Assembly (NCBI RefSeq): GCF_015706575.1
Contig: NW_024037072.1
Location: forward strand, 17,361,162 to 17,425,161
Direction of reading: 5' to 3'
Origin: Patiria miniata
Lineage: Eukaryota > Echinodermata > Asteroidea > Valvatida > Asterinidae
DNA length: 64,000 nucleotides
The translations under genes and the position numbers were made by a program. A model generated the notes under the pieces. It saw only the letters and a list, made by a program, of their open reading frames with translations. It was not told where the DNA came from and ran no database searches. Below are positions 12,626 to 24,780 of the stretch, piece after piece. Position 1 is the first letter of the stretch; each line of letters begins with the position of its first letter.

Positions 12626-13859
12626 CTGTGGGGGAAAAAGGAATTGCAAACATTTAATTTAATAACAAGTCCTGAACATTTACGCCTTGTTTGTAATAAA
12701 TGCCTTTTTTCCAGGATAAAAAAAGGAGGGATGATGTCTTTATGTTTTTCGTAGATCATTGAGAAGGATACTACTGAGATTAAAACGACAGGCCCGCTAA
12801 CGTTGTGAATTGGTAAATGCACATTTCGGTTGAAGGTAATGTACACCATTTGCCAACAAAACAAAATCTACCAAATTATTATGAACTACCTGTCTTGCCT
12901 GTAAGTGAAAAGTAGTCTCGAGCATACAATAAAATCATGGCACCTAAGATGCTGTCATTTTCAAGAAAAGCGAATTTTGTTTGTATCACATTCCAACGGT
13001 CTGCCGACCGTCGTTTTTCTGGAGTTTTTGTGCCCCAAATTCACTAAATTCAGTTAATCCACATTTTGTTTGGAAGCAGTTACACATCAATGAACGGGTT
13101 CAAAACCAGCTAGTTTTGTTTCCTGACCTGACGATTCCCCGACGTCTATAAAGTGTTTTGTTTTGTAAGAAGTACGGTCAGACGACCATTCTACAAGAAG
13201 AGTATTTTTTTGTATAATAATATGTTAATATTTAAGATCCGAGTAAAATATATTCTATGTACTGAAGAAAATACGAGGTTTTTTTGGTTAACCCTATCAG
13301 GATTGGCGGGGCCAAGGTATTTAGGTGGTCCTAAGGACCAGGCAGAGCACACTGTGCCCCTGAATAAACCATGATGTAAAAAGTGTATAGTGCTCACATG
13401 TGATGATTGGAGATTTGACACAAAAACATGTTTAATTAAATGTTCTTCAAGCTTTTGTTTGAAAAAAAGAGATGGGTTGATCATGATATTAATGGACTAG
13501 GTTGCGCCAACTTTTTCAAAAGAAAAACAAAGCAAACAGTCGTATTGATTGTAATAAAAATAAAATTTCTCCTGAAGTTCTTAGACTGAAGTCCACTAAC
13601 TGTTTTCTTTGGATAGTTTGTATCACGTTTTCTGTTCATTGTGAACTTCTGAATAATCACAAAAACTTTATTGGATCTTTCTAAAAAGAACAACAAAAGA
13701 AATAGTTCAAATCAATATCTAAATTCAAACTTAATTCGATCTGGGTTCTGGAAAATTGGGGGCTTTTTTAGGTCAATTTTTGTTTTTCTGCTTTTTAAAC
13801 AGAATTTAAACGCTGATTATACGACTTGATTTCTTAAATTACAATTCACGAAAACTCAC

Positions 13860-14096
13860 CTGGGCACAGCGGTTCTTCATAAGTCCGTGATCCAGTTCCA
13901 ATTGCATTTTTGACATTGCAGCTGACCTCTGTGCAGTAATTGTCCTCGACATTAAATGCCAGGGTTTTACCTGAAGGCGCGTTAGGCTTGGTGCCATTTA
14001 GAATGATGTAATACTCAATGTGTCTGATTGGATTGGCATCTGCTTCACAAGTGATGATTCCGTCCCTGTATGTCAGGGATGTTACCACCGGAGAAG
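13860..14096 (-). CDS. RTK exon: Ig domain B1
   Basis: A 237-bp exon encoding an Ig-like domain: SPVVTSLTYRDGIITCEAD, HIEYYIILNGTKPNAPSG, then CTEVSCNVKNAIGTGS and EEPLCP. Acceptor TTTGTTCAG, donor G|GTGAGT, phase 1-1. ILNGTKP holds a potential N-glycosylation site common to all three B domains. Closest to B3 (10605-10841). Confidence 0.9.
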
Positions 14097-14545
14097 CTGA
14101 ACAAATTTATAATAAATGTAATTATTTTAATTACAATTTCTCAACATTAAAACCTTCTCTGTAACGGCCAATAAATATTTTCAACTGATCGAGAAAAAAA
14201 CCCACCCCAGAGCGCCTGATGTTTTGATCCCTGTAACACATTTCTCGAAAGCCTTTGAGCACGATACTGCTGCGATTGAAGGGACATGCCGTCTAACATT
14301 TTGGATTTGTATTCGACCTTAAGGTTGAAGGTAGAGTACATCATATGCTAACATAAAACATCTTCCAAATTATTGTGAAATATTTTCTAGACCGTGAGTG
14401 AAAAATAGTCTTAAGCATTCTTTAAAATCATGGCACCTGGTATGATGAAAGTTTTAAGAAAAATGAAATTGTGTCTATCAATTTCAAATGATGGTTGGCC
14501 GACCATCGACGGTAAATGACTTTGTTTTTCAAATATTGTTCCTAA

Positions 14546-15219
14546 AGGCCCTGTCACACTGTCTGCGATCTTATATGCGCTCTCACTGCGTCCTTGAAAA
14601 ATAGCTTGGGCGCAAAAACAACTACTACATCGCAGCGACAACTACATAGGTCGCCAGATTGGCGCCAGAGGGACTTAATGGTCTCCGATGAGCGACAAGG
14701 TCTTTGAACATGCTCAAAACAATCGCAACACCTCTGCGCCCTGGCCAGGACGCCGTAATGGCGCATCTCGGCGCTGTGTGAGCGTGAATCGTGCGACATT
14801 GAAGTGGCATTGAGGCAGCCTATGGGCGCAAGACAGTCGATGTAGTCTCCATGAGAAAGTAACTCGACTGCGATGAACTTGTAGAATAATTTTGAAACTG
14901 GACTGTGTATTGACCGTTTTGTCGTGGTATTTATACAGCGCAAGTGACGTCACATGAGCATCAACAGCGAGCAGAGCGTAGTGTAAACGCAGTGACAGCG
15001 CAGCGGCAGCGACTAGATCGAGTAATTGAGCTTGACAGGGGCGCATAGAGAGCGAGTTGAACGCAACGTAAACGCGGGAAGAGCACAGTATGGGCGTAGA
15101 TTGAGCTTCTTTGAGACACAAAGTTATTTTCTTGCGTCCTCGCTGCGATTGTTAATTCATGAAATATTTTTGGTCGCCGTAAGGTCTCCTATGAGATCGC
15201 ATATAATGTGACAGGCCCT
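14546..15219. mobile_element. PIF/Harbinger-like MITE, family 1, copy 1
   Basis: Begins AGGCCCTGTCACACTGTCTG and ends TATAATGTGACAGGCCCT; the ends are imperfect inverted repeats. It is flanked by TAA on both sides (14543-14545, 15220-15222), and the related introns at about 11250 and 13040 lack it, which shows the empty site. 674 bp, with no transposase. A 3-bp TAA/TTA duplication is typical of PIF/Harbinger; assignment to that superfamily is inference. Confidence 0.88.
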
Positions 15220-15641
15220 TAAGTCATCAAATTTTAATAGTCCACACTTTGTTGGCAATGAGTTAAAATTTCTTAATCGGGTACAAAGCAGATGACCATA
15301 CGATTCCCTGACGACTATATAAATTTCTCTTTTTTGTCGAAAGTAAAGTCAGATAACTAGACCTCAAGTAGAGCGTCTGTCTCCTTTTTCCGGCATACAT
15401 GATCAAAAACCGGAGACAAGTCAGTGCAAACACTATTTGCTTTTTGTTCGGATCTTCAGAACTGAACTAAATTTCCTTGATTTTCATTAGCTCTGATGCA
15501 AACGTCTTCGTGTAGGTGATATTAGTTTACCAAACGGTTAGATGTGCTTTCCTACAATTTGTATGCATATACAAATTAATCAACTTTTAGAACGCTTTTC
15601 CAGGTAGTAGAGCAATTACAATATAAATAGAAGTAACTTAC

Positions 15642-15962
15642 ACAGAACATTGAGTGTAATGAATTCAGACTGTGTAGTTTGATGTCCACCTGTGCGACAT
15701 TCTATCCTGCCCCCATCATCACTTCGTGTTGGAATGAATGGGCTGTATATACTCCGCGTATCTGTTGCCTCACCATCCGATGGGATCGTTTCGGTGTCAG
15801 GTGTGAGAGGATTGCCGTCGTTAAACCAGTCTATGGACACCCGTGGTATTGCTCCCAGTGCTGTGCAGGAAAGTGTGACATCAGTATCCTCTGTCACGGT
15901 CACTATTGCACCTGAGGATTGGTCTTCACCATCAACAGCTATGGTGAGACTGGTGTCAGGAG
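15642..15962 (-). CDS. RTK exon: Ig domain A1
   Basis: A complete Ig-like domain in one 321-bp exon: APDTSLTIAVDGEDQ, VTLSCTALGAIPRVSIDWF and GRIECRTGGHQ give the C...W...C core. Acceptor TTCATGCAG, donor T|GTAAGT, phase 1-1. By eye it differs from the A2 exon (11647-11967) at only about ten residues, so the two copies are recent duplicates or have been homogenised. Confidence 0.9.
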
Positions 15963-16179
15963 CTGCATGAACGGAAAAGAATTAAAAGTTAATATCATTT
16001 GATCTTAACACTTCACCTATTTAAGGTGTCAATGACAGATTCTTGAAATTTGTAGAGAAATTATTGGCTTAGCTGTGTGATCAAGTAAAACTTTAGTTGG
16101 GGTGCCAACATAATAAATATTCATTGTCCTACTTTTTTTTTACATGTCGTCAGGTGTTTTCTAAGACCTACACTATAAA

Positions 16180-17870
16180 CAAATGACCACACTTCATGCT
16201 CTTGTATGTACCTGAGAAATACTACTTGTGGCACTTAAAATGTGTAAGCAACAGAATATTAAATAATTATAAAGAATAATTAAAGGCTAGCATTCTATGT
16301 GCTTTGGAACACTTGTCGCACCTCAAGGTTTTGCAAGTAACAAAATAAAGGCACCCAAAGGTCTTCAAGTGATGCGAACTGTTTGAGAGATAGCACCTCA
16401 TGTGCTTAAATTTACTTATTGCACCTCAAGTGATTTCATGTAGCAGATTATTGGCACCTAAAACACTTGATTTGCTATTAAATACTTAAATAAATTATAG
16501 CGCTTCATGTGATTGTACACACTTATGGCACCTCAGCTAAGTGCAAGTGATTGACTGATATCTGAAGTACATGAAGTGATGTGAACTGTTTGAGAGATAG
16601 CACTTCATGTGCTTGAACACACTTATTGCACTTCAAGTTATTTCATGTAAGAGATTATTACCACCTGAATCACTTGATGTGTAAATATAGCGCTTCATGT
16701 AATTGTACACACTTATGGCACCTTAACTACGTGCTAGTGATTGACTGATATCATCTAAAGTACATGAAGAGATGTGAACTACTTGAGAGCTAGCACGTCA
16801 TGTGCTTGAACACACTTATTGCACCTCGAGTAATTTCATGTAACAGATTAATTACTTTTAAATCACTTAAAGTGCTATAAATGTGTGAAAAATTTAGCGC
16901 CTCATGTGATTGTACTTACTTATGTTACCTCAACTAAGTGCAAGTAATGGACAGATAGCATGTAAAGTTCTCAAAGTGATGAGAACTATTTGAGAGAGAG
17001 AGAGAGAGCACTTCACGTGCTTGAACGAACTTATTTCACCTCAAGTAATTTCATGTGATAGATTATTGGCACCCTAATTACTTGATGTGCTATGACCATT
17101 TTGCGCTTATGTGATTAAAACACTTATAGCACCTCATTTAGCGCGTTCTCACTGGGCCGATTGCAGCTGTACGCGATGTCGCGCACTCATCCGACGAATT
17201 ATAACAACCGCGCGCGCGTGTGCGTCGTGCCAATGCTTGCGCGCATTTCGCCGAATAACAAAGCGAACTACTAATTTAAATGTTCCTACGGTGCGACTTA
17301 AGAAGCACCGTTGGAAAGGCCTTCTTTCGTTGATTACTTCAAAATGACAGCTTGCCAGAGAGCATAATTTCCCAGGGAGTTTAGTCCCCTTACTATCCTT
17401 CAACCAAGTATGTTTTTCAACAATAATTACGCCAGTTACTTTTCGGATGGCTGCAAATGATGGACTATAGCTTTAAGTAATACGAACTATTTGAGAGATA
17501 GCACTTCTCGTGCTTGCCAACACGTATTGCACTTCAAGTATAATCCATTGCAACAGTTTAATTGACACCTAAGGTTTTGATGTACTATGACCATTTGCGC
17601 TTCATGTGATTGTAAACACGTATGGCACCTCAACCATTGCAAGTATGGAATAATATCATTTAAAGTACTTTAAGTGATGCGAACTATTTGAGAGAGAGAG
17701 AGAGAGCACTTCGTGTGCTTGCCAACACGTATTGCACTTCAAGTATAATTGCTTGTGATGGATTGACACCCGAGTTACTTGATGTGCTATTTGCGCTTCA
17801 TGAGATTATATACACACTTTTGGCACCTCAACTAAAGTGCATGTGATTAAATTAATCGAACGGCTACGTC
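16180..17870. repeat. Satellite-like array, period about 200 bp
   Basis: At least six units marked by GAACTxTTTGAGAGA near 16376, 16582, 16776, 16983, 17480 and 17676, each followed by a CACTTCATGTGCTTG-type segment and a TTGCACCTCAAGT segment. Two units contain a (GA)n expansion. A unit gap at about 17140-17465 holds unrelated CG-rich sequence, probably an insertion. It lies in the 12.5-kb receptor intron. Confidence 0.8.
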
Positions 17871-18589
17871 GGTGTGATTCCTTAAAATAATTAATTTTGA
17901 CGACAAGAAAGGGAGCATTAAAACATTTTCAAACTGTTTAATCTTTCTTCGTGTGCATGTACACTGCGCTAAACGATTGTCCCAACGGCAACGTGTTGCA
18001 ACAGGTTCAAGCATACGTCATAGTCGTGTCCCTAGTCTTCGCATACATGTTCACATGTATGTCCATAGCGCCCGACCATGCAGCGGCGTTAACCGTTTAT
18101 AATTATTTGAACGCAGTGATCATTCTGTACACCTTTGTCTGTGCCAAACTTGTTGAATTTCAGGGATGTGCGACCAAAACAATGATCGTGAGTATCACTG
18201 AAGCCCCATTGCTTCGTCTTTGACATGTGGAGAAGCCAGTAGGCGCGTTGAAAGGTATTTTTGTGAAGTATTTTGAGTTATTTTGGCAATTTATACTGAG
18301 GAAAAAAAGGAAAACCCCTTAGAGTTTACAATGATTGAGTGGTCGGCACAACCCGACCACTGTCTAGAATTGTTCCGATTAATCTTTCTTTCTTTTTTTT
18401 TTTTCCGGACAATACTTCTCCGCGGGTTTACTCCTAAACCGTTCAAGATATAAACTTGTAACTTCGAACACATATCGACCCTGATCCCGAGTAGTGCATA
18501 TTGTCCTGACGTCATGATGACGTCATCAGGTATCAAATTACAAGCAATTTAGTGTTTCTATGTTTTTACCCTTACACATTCACTTCTGG

Positions 18590-19145
18590 TATCGCTTGTT
18601 TTCTATCATGCTTTAAATGCATGATGGCGGCTAAGATGGCCGCCAATATGGCCGCCAAAATGGGGGGGGGGGGAAATGGAAAAAAATCGTACGGTATTTT
18701 AGCCAAATAGTGTGATAAAAGCATCAATAAAACTGTTACTTATGTTTTTAACCTTCAAAAATTCATTTCTGGTATCCAATTCTTTGCTATCATGCTTCAA
18801 ATTCAAGATGGCGGCTAGGATGGCCACAAAAATGGCCTCCAAATTCGGCCAAATGTGAGAAAAATGATATATTAACGCAATAATATGATAAATGTAAACA
18901 TTTAATTGTTAGATACATGCTCTTAACCCTTACAAATTCATTTCAAGCAGTCTTTCGTGTTGCTTCCATGAATCAAATTTAAGATGGCTGCCAATATGGC
19001 TGCCAAAAATAGTCAAATTTAAGAATAGCAATACATTGGCCATAGATGAAAATGATATATGAGTGAAAGTTGAGATTATGTACTTGAGACCTCACTGCAT
19101 ATCTGAATTTGTCTTACTTGCAAACATGTTCCAAATTCAAGATGG
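18590..19145 (-). repeat. Satellite-like array, inverted arm
   Basis: Units of the TTCAAATTCAAGATGGCGGC type, the reverse complement of the array at 19860-21130. Three diverged units are visible. A CG-rich interruption with GGCCGG motifs (about 19160-19760) separates the two arms. Confidence 0.75.
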
Positions 19146-19859
19146 TGGTCTAAGTGATTGTAGTAAGGCCGGGCTTCCATCATCGGCCGGTTTAAGCACA
19201 TGCCACCCAAAAGCTCGGCCGGGTAGTTTAATCTTCTTCAAACCGGCTGAGCAACCGGCCAGACTCTGGCTGAGGCACCCACCCACTATAGTAGGTGATC
19301 TATTGTGTTCACGCCTGATAATTGCAGGACCAGCGTCTGAGACCCAACAATGATGGGTATGTAATCCGCTTAATACTCCACGGTCAACAAAAGGCCTTAA
19401 GCGCTGACTGCTAAAGAAATTAACTGGCCACTTTCCTCAGGGGGAGGACTTTCTGCTACTTCTTTTGGTAAATGTTCCTTTCACAGAAACCAAACTGTTA
19501 GGTAATAAGCTAAAACAAAATGTAGGGAATAAATAAATGCCAGCCATCCATTTATGGAAAGATAGATTCGGAAACTTGTTTACGCCATGTTAACACAGTA
19601 GACACTAATCCGCTTAGAACTCTTCGTTTAACTTTGGAGGCAGACAGGCTGCATACCAGTAGGTTGTTTGTTGAGTGACTGAGGGGCAAAAGTACCGGCT
19701 GAGGATCATACCGGCCTCGAAGGGCCGGTAGAGGGAAGCGCAGTGGAAGAGGTCAGATCATAGACGTAGAATTAGATGTACCCATACAGGAAATTTTACC
19801 TCCGAGAAAGCTCATGGCTACATTATTTGGCTGTGTATGACGTTTTTTTATTTTTTTTA

Positions 19860-21130
19860 CCAATAAGGCGGCCATATCGGCTGCCATATTGGCTGCCATA
19901 TTGGCATCATTTTGAATGTGGAGCATGATAGCAAAATAGAGACACTAAAAATGAATTTGCGAGGGTAAAAAACATATAACTAACAATTGTATTGATGCTT
20001 GTATCACATTATTTGGCTGATATATGACTTTTAAAAAAAATACCAATAAGGCGGTCATATTGGCCACCATATTGGCCGCAAATTTGGCCGCCATTTTGAA
20101 TTTGAAGTATGATAGCACGAAAGAAGTACCAGAAATGGATTTGCAAGGGTAAAAAACATATAACTAACAATTTTATTGCTGTTTTTATGACATTTCATGG
20201 CTGATATATGCCTTTTTTCGATTTTGTTTACCATTTTGGTGGCCATATTGGCCACCATCCTGGCCATCACCATGAATTTGAAGCATGATAGCAAAACAAA
20301 GATACCAAAAATGAATTTGCGAGGGTAAAAATACTTATACCTAACAAATGTATTGATGCTTGTATCACATTATTCGGCCGATATATGACTTAAAAAAAAC
20401 ATTACCAATAAGGCAACCATATTGGCCATATTGGCTGCCTTATTGGCTGCCATATTGGCTGCCATATTGGCATCATTTTGAATTTGAAGCATGATAGCAA
20501 AAAGAGATGCTAAAAATTAATTTGCGAGGGTAAAAAACATATAACTAAAAATTGTATAGATGCTTTTATCACATTATTTGGCGGATATATGACTTTTAAA
20601 AAAAAATACCAAGAAGGCGGCCATAGTGGCCACCATATTGGCCGCAAATTTTGTCGCCATTTTGAATTTGAAGTAATATAGCATGAAAGAGGTACTAGAC
20701 ATGAATTTGTAAGGGTTAAAAACATATAACTAACAATTTTATTGATGTTTTTATAACATTTTATGGCTGATAAATGACCTTTTTTTTCGATTTCGTTTAC
20801 CATTTTGGCAGCCATATTGGCCACTATCCTAAACATCATCAGAAATTTGAAGCATGATAGCAAAAAAGAGATACCTTAAATGAATTTGAGAGGGTCAAAG
20901 CATATTTTACAATTACATTTTTGTGATTTTATCATATTAGGCTGATATGTGACAAATTGGCCGCCATCTTGAATTTGAAGTAGTGGAGCAAGAAAAGAAT
21001 ACCAGAAATGAGTTGTTGAGGGTCTAAACCATATAACTAACCATTTTAGTTATGCTTTTATCACATAATTTGGCTGAGATATGCCTTTTTCCAGTTTTTA
21101 CCATTTTTAGCAGCCATTTTGGCCGCCCTC
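19860..21130 (+). repeat. Satellite-like array with 566-bp higher-order repeat
   Basis: GAATTTGAAGCATGATAGCA marks recur near 19913, 20096, 20272, 20478, 20662, 20841 and 20970. Neighbouring monomers differ, but monomer n matches n+3: distances 19913-20478, 20096-20662 and 20272-20841 are all about 566 bp. Each monomer has a GGCCGCCATATTGGCC-like cluster. No coding role is visible. Confidence 0.82.
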
Positions 21131-22181
21131 TTGGATATCTCATTCGCATCGGATTTTTTTTCCTGTTAACATCCAAAATGTGTTTTGGGACCCTTAAATG
21201 CACCCCAAAAAATTGGTAAAAGTTAGTTCTGGGGGGTGCACGGGGGTCCCCCATACATACTCAACTAGACGTGTAGCATGTCGCAGGCTCTCTTTCTCTT
21301 CCTTGAAGGGCCTATTTGTCAGGGTAGGACAGTAGTTTCCGTCTTCGGGAAAATGGCTTTGCCAACTTCCTTCTGGTCTAGGTCTTGGTCTTTCGGCTGC
21401 CCTGCCAGCCTCTACCTACTACTTGTTTATACGCTCCTCGTTTTTTTTCAATTTGTCTTCAACCGAAAAAAAAGACACACACTCTTTTCCTTATGCGAAA
21501 CCTTGCGGCTAGTGCAACCTGGAACACAGCAAGTTATCGGCTACGTGATAAAATAAGAGAATGTAAACAAAAAACATCCTCCTCAATAGATTGTGCCACC
21601 AAACGTTCGCTCCTGCCAACCAGTGGTGTTTGTGAGCATTTCTATATTACAATATTAACTTGTACGTACCTTCTTACACACAGTAGGACGAAGGCATTTT
21701 TTGTTTTTATTCTGTGACACCCAAACAAACTTAGTCCAGAAATTAATGCAAAATGACGATTTAAGGGCCTTTTTAAATTAAAAAAAGGACAAATCCTGGA
21801 GAAATTGAGAAACAATGAACCAAATGACCCCTGTACATTTTCAGTGGACCGCTTTCGCTTCTTGGCGCCAGGCCCATTTATGCGCATGAGTGCATAATTA
21901 TAAATGAGTAAATCATCATTTTTGTTCCTATTCTATATTTCAATATTAACTTGACACATACGGTTCGCGAATTTCATTAATATTATACCACTGAGTTGAA
22001 TAAATAAGAATATTTCGTAAAAAAGAGAGACATGTGCAGTGATCTCAAGACAAAAATGGTTGTAAATTTGATTTGATGAGAAAAACAGCAAATTTGAACA
22101 AAAAATGGTACATTTGTTTAAAAAAGCTTTTATCCTTTCAAACAAACCCTGGCATAATGGAACAGGTTGGCTGGTCTAGGT

Positions 22182-22709
22182 AGAGTTGACATGACTCGAG
22201 TCAATGACTTTGGTGACTCAACTTGACTCGAGTCCCTAAGGGTAAAAGACTCGATCAAGTCCCAAAAATAAAAAGCGCAACTTTGCAAAAAGTGTTTGCA
22301 ATGACTTTGCGAATAGCAAGTCATGTACAAATATACAAGTGTCACAGACTCACACCTCATGGTTCTAGAACGCACAAAATACTATCAAGGAACCAGACTT
22401 TTAAGCACATTTTCTAATTCGCTGTTTCGTCATTGGTTTTGGGCAATTTCTTATAAAGCTTTTGGATTCTAACGCTCGCTAAAGTTATGGCCTCCTTTTA
22501 TAAATGTTGGTATACATAGTGTTCAAGTAATCGTGACTCGAATTGACTCGACTTAAATATTTGACTCGACTCGACTCGACCTTTTGACCAAATGTCTCGA
22601 CTCGATTCGAGTCACTTCTTTAAAATGACTCGACTCGACTCGAGTCACTTCTTTAAGATGACTCGACTCGACTCGAGTCACAAAAATCAGTGACTCGTTA
22701 CAACTCTGG
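22182..22709. mobile_element. hAT-like MITE rich in GACTCGAGTC
   Basis: Flanked by an 8-bp direct repeat GTCTAGGT (22174-22181 and 22710-22717). The ends AGAGTTG and CAACTCTGG are inverted, with a one- or two-base difference at the very end. The interior is dominated by GACTCGACTCGAGTC palindromes. Length 528 bp; no transposase. The 8-bp duplication fits the hAT superfamily. Confidence 0.78.
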
Positions 22710-23387
22710 GTCTAGGTGCTGAAGTTTACTAAGAAACCTCGTCGTGGCCGGATCCGCGTTTTGCCCGTTTATAATATAAATTTATAATATGATTTGAACT
22801 TTAACTAAGGTAATACTACCAATCACATGTGATTTTAAGTGTTTATAGTGTATTTCGAGTAATTCTGGGGAATTTGGCAGATTTTTGATAAATCTGACAG
22901 ATTTTTTATGTGCATTTAGCAGAATTTGGCTCTGACCTTACGGTCACACTGATTGGACGTCTGTATTCTTGCGGCGAAGGAAGTTCGCGCTAGCACAAAC
23001 ACATTATTAAAACGTGTGTACTGTATAGTAGAGTGCGCCAGACTATTTGCTTGAATTGCCTACCTAGGTTGCTAAAAAAAAAAGATTATTCACGCCTAAG
23101 TGGGTTTGCGACTTAGGCCATGTCGTGAATATTGGCGTCAATATTGGCGTCAATATTTGCGACTTGGGGCCATGTCTTGAATATTGGCGGCAATATATAT
23201 GTGCGATGTCCCTTTAAAGCCACCATAAGAAAGCACTCAGAGAGCGGAAACCTCCACCAAGGCTAAACAATTACCCGCCATATTGTCAGTACACCGAAAA
23301 GAAATACTCGCATATCCTCAGGATATCCACTTTTATCTTCAAGTAAACTTGAATCCTCGATCCTGATTGGTCAATCAATGGCAACTA

Positions 23388-23417
23388 GCCGTGCTACATA
23401 ACCATGTAGCACGGCCA
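23388..23417. repeat. Hairpin GCCGTGCTACAT / ATGTAGCACGGC
   Basis: A near-perfect inverted repeat with a 4-base loop. A second hairpin, with a perfect 14-bp stem GTCCCACATACCAC / GTGGTATGTGGGAC, lies at 23611-23653. No function can be assigned. Confidence 0.8.
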
Positions 23418-23708
23418 CGGTCCATACCACACTCTGCGTTTTGCGATATTCAAAGATGCGCGCGCCATTCCGTACAAACCACGCACGTGTTATAGGATAA
23501 GCACTTTGTGTACAGCGTGCGTTCCATCTTTATTGTGCGTCAAGTTTGCTTGAAGATAAATTCGTTATCACGCTCGCGCTCGTGGAACACGGAAAATGTA
23601 GTGCGTCTGTGTCCCACATACCACTCGGTCTTCGGCCTCGTGGTATGTGGGACGCAAATGCAGTCATGTGGTTGTTTAAGCAAAGCGTTTGCCGTTGTTA
23701 AGCAAAGC

Positions 23709-24690
23709 TAATCCGACTACGTACATAGATGCTATAGCAGAGTAGTGAAATTCATGCACCACAAAAAAACATTGGCCGTTTGAACGTTGTGTTTCTTAGA
23801 AAATATGCACAGTATGATTGAAAAGTTAAATTATAACGAAAAAAGAAATTCTTAGCTTCATGTCAGTGAAAAAAATCGCCGTCATCGATGCCGAAACGTC
23901 AATAATGGTTACTGGTATAGCTGACCTTCAAGTCTGGAAGAAATCGTGCGAAAACTTCCCCAAAACGCTGTATTTATATCTATTTCTAGGAGTTTCTCAA
24001 ATTTGTTTGAACGAGCAGTTGAACACTTAAATCATCTGGGTATTTCCGAATTGTAGCTTAATATGTTGTTGCAAACGCTAGTGTTACAATTTGAACGATC
24101 TCCATGGACAATTTCGACAAAGATTTCTGCCGACCCAAGTCACTTGCATTGTTTAGCAAAGCGCATTAGGCGCTACAGTTGACCGATTTCGGCCACGCCC
24201 CACAATATCGTATTGTAGAAAAGCATATTCGTTAGCGTCACTAGGCGTGTCTTTGCGTGGGTCTCGGTATCGACCAATGGAAGCCGGCAAAAAGGTTGAA
24301 ATTAATCAATCAATAACTCCTGAAGAAAGGCTTTTCTCAAAATGTTTACTGCACACCATAATGGATAGGAACCTTATTAATATTCGAGAGGCTTGAAAAG
24401 ATTGACAGCCAATGCAAACGTCCGTGTTACATCTATCAATGATGCACGTAGCCAGGCCTATTTTTCCAATTTCAGCGAAAGTAATGAACCCATCACAACG
24501 ATTTTGAGCACATACTCGGATCATTATGAGGAAAGTAAACCCTGAAAGTTGCATGAAGATACGGTCGTCCAAACGGGAGAAATTAATTTTCAAAGATTTC
24601 GCCCGCCAACGTGAACATGTGTGTGCACATGTAGTTTCTTTCAAAATGATGAGTTACGTAACCTTTAGAAATCGCCCTTCGCAACCGTAT
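23709..24690. repeat. 0.95-kb dispersed duplicate (pair of 47897-48855)
   Basis: Recognisably similar along its length to 47897-48855 in the same orientation, for example AGTGAAATTCATGCA, ATGCxCAGTATGATTGAAA and CCATAATGGATAGGAACC in the same order. On the minus strand both contain an open stretch beginning MQLSGF with a hydrophobic segment. It may be a transposon remnant or a real segmental duplicate. Confidence 0.65.
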
Positions 24691-24780
24691 GACTGGACGC
24701 ACTACATTATTCCGTGTTTTACTCGCGCTCGCAGGATAACTTATATAACGTGTCATGCGCGCGTCAACATGGCACAAAAC

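Larger units (their letters stand above)
10277..15965 (-). repeat. Tandem triplication of the Ig cassette, introns included
   Basis: Three related blocks: about 10277-12111 (B3+A2), 12112-13195 (B2 only) and 13855-15965 (B1+A1). Intron sequence is shared as well, for example TAGAATGACAATGCCAGAG at about 10360 and 12185, and ATCATGGCACC near 11147, 12937 and 14428. The middle block loses homology near 13195, and about 650 bp of unrelated sequence stands where an A exon would be expected. The third block has a MITE insertion. Confidence 0.85.

Noticed and set aside
14554..15121. Long overlapping open frames of 129-135 codons
   Set aside because: They lie inside a Harbinger-like MITE, are not conserved as one frame in the second copy at 38932-39609, and have no transposase motif.
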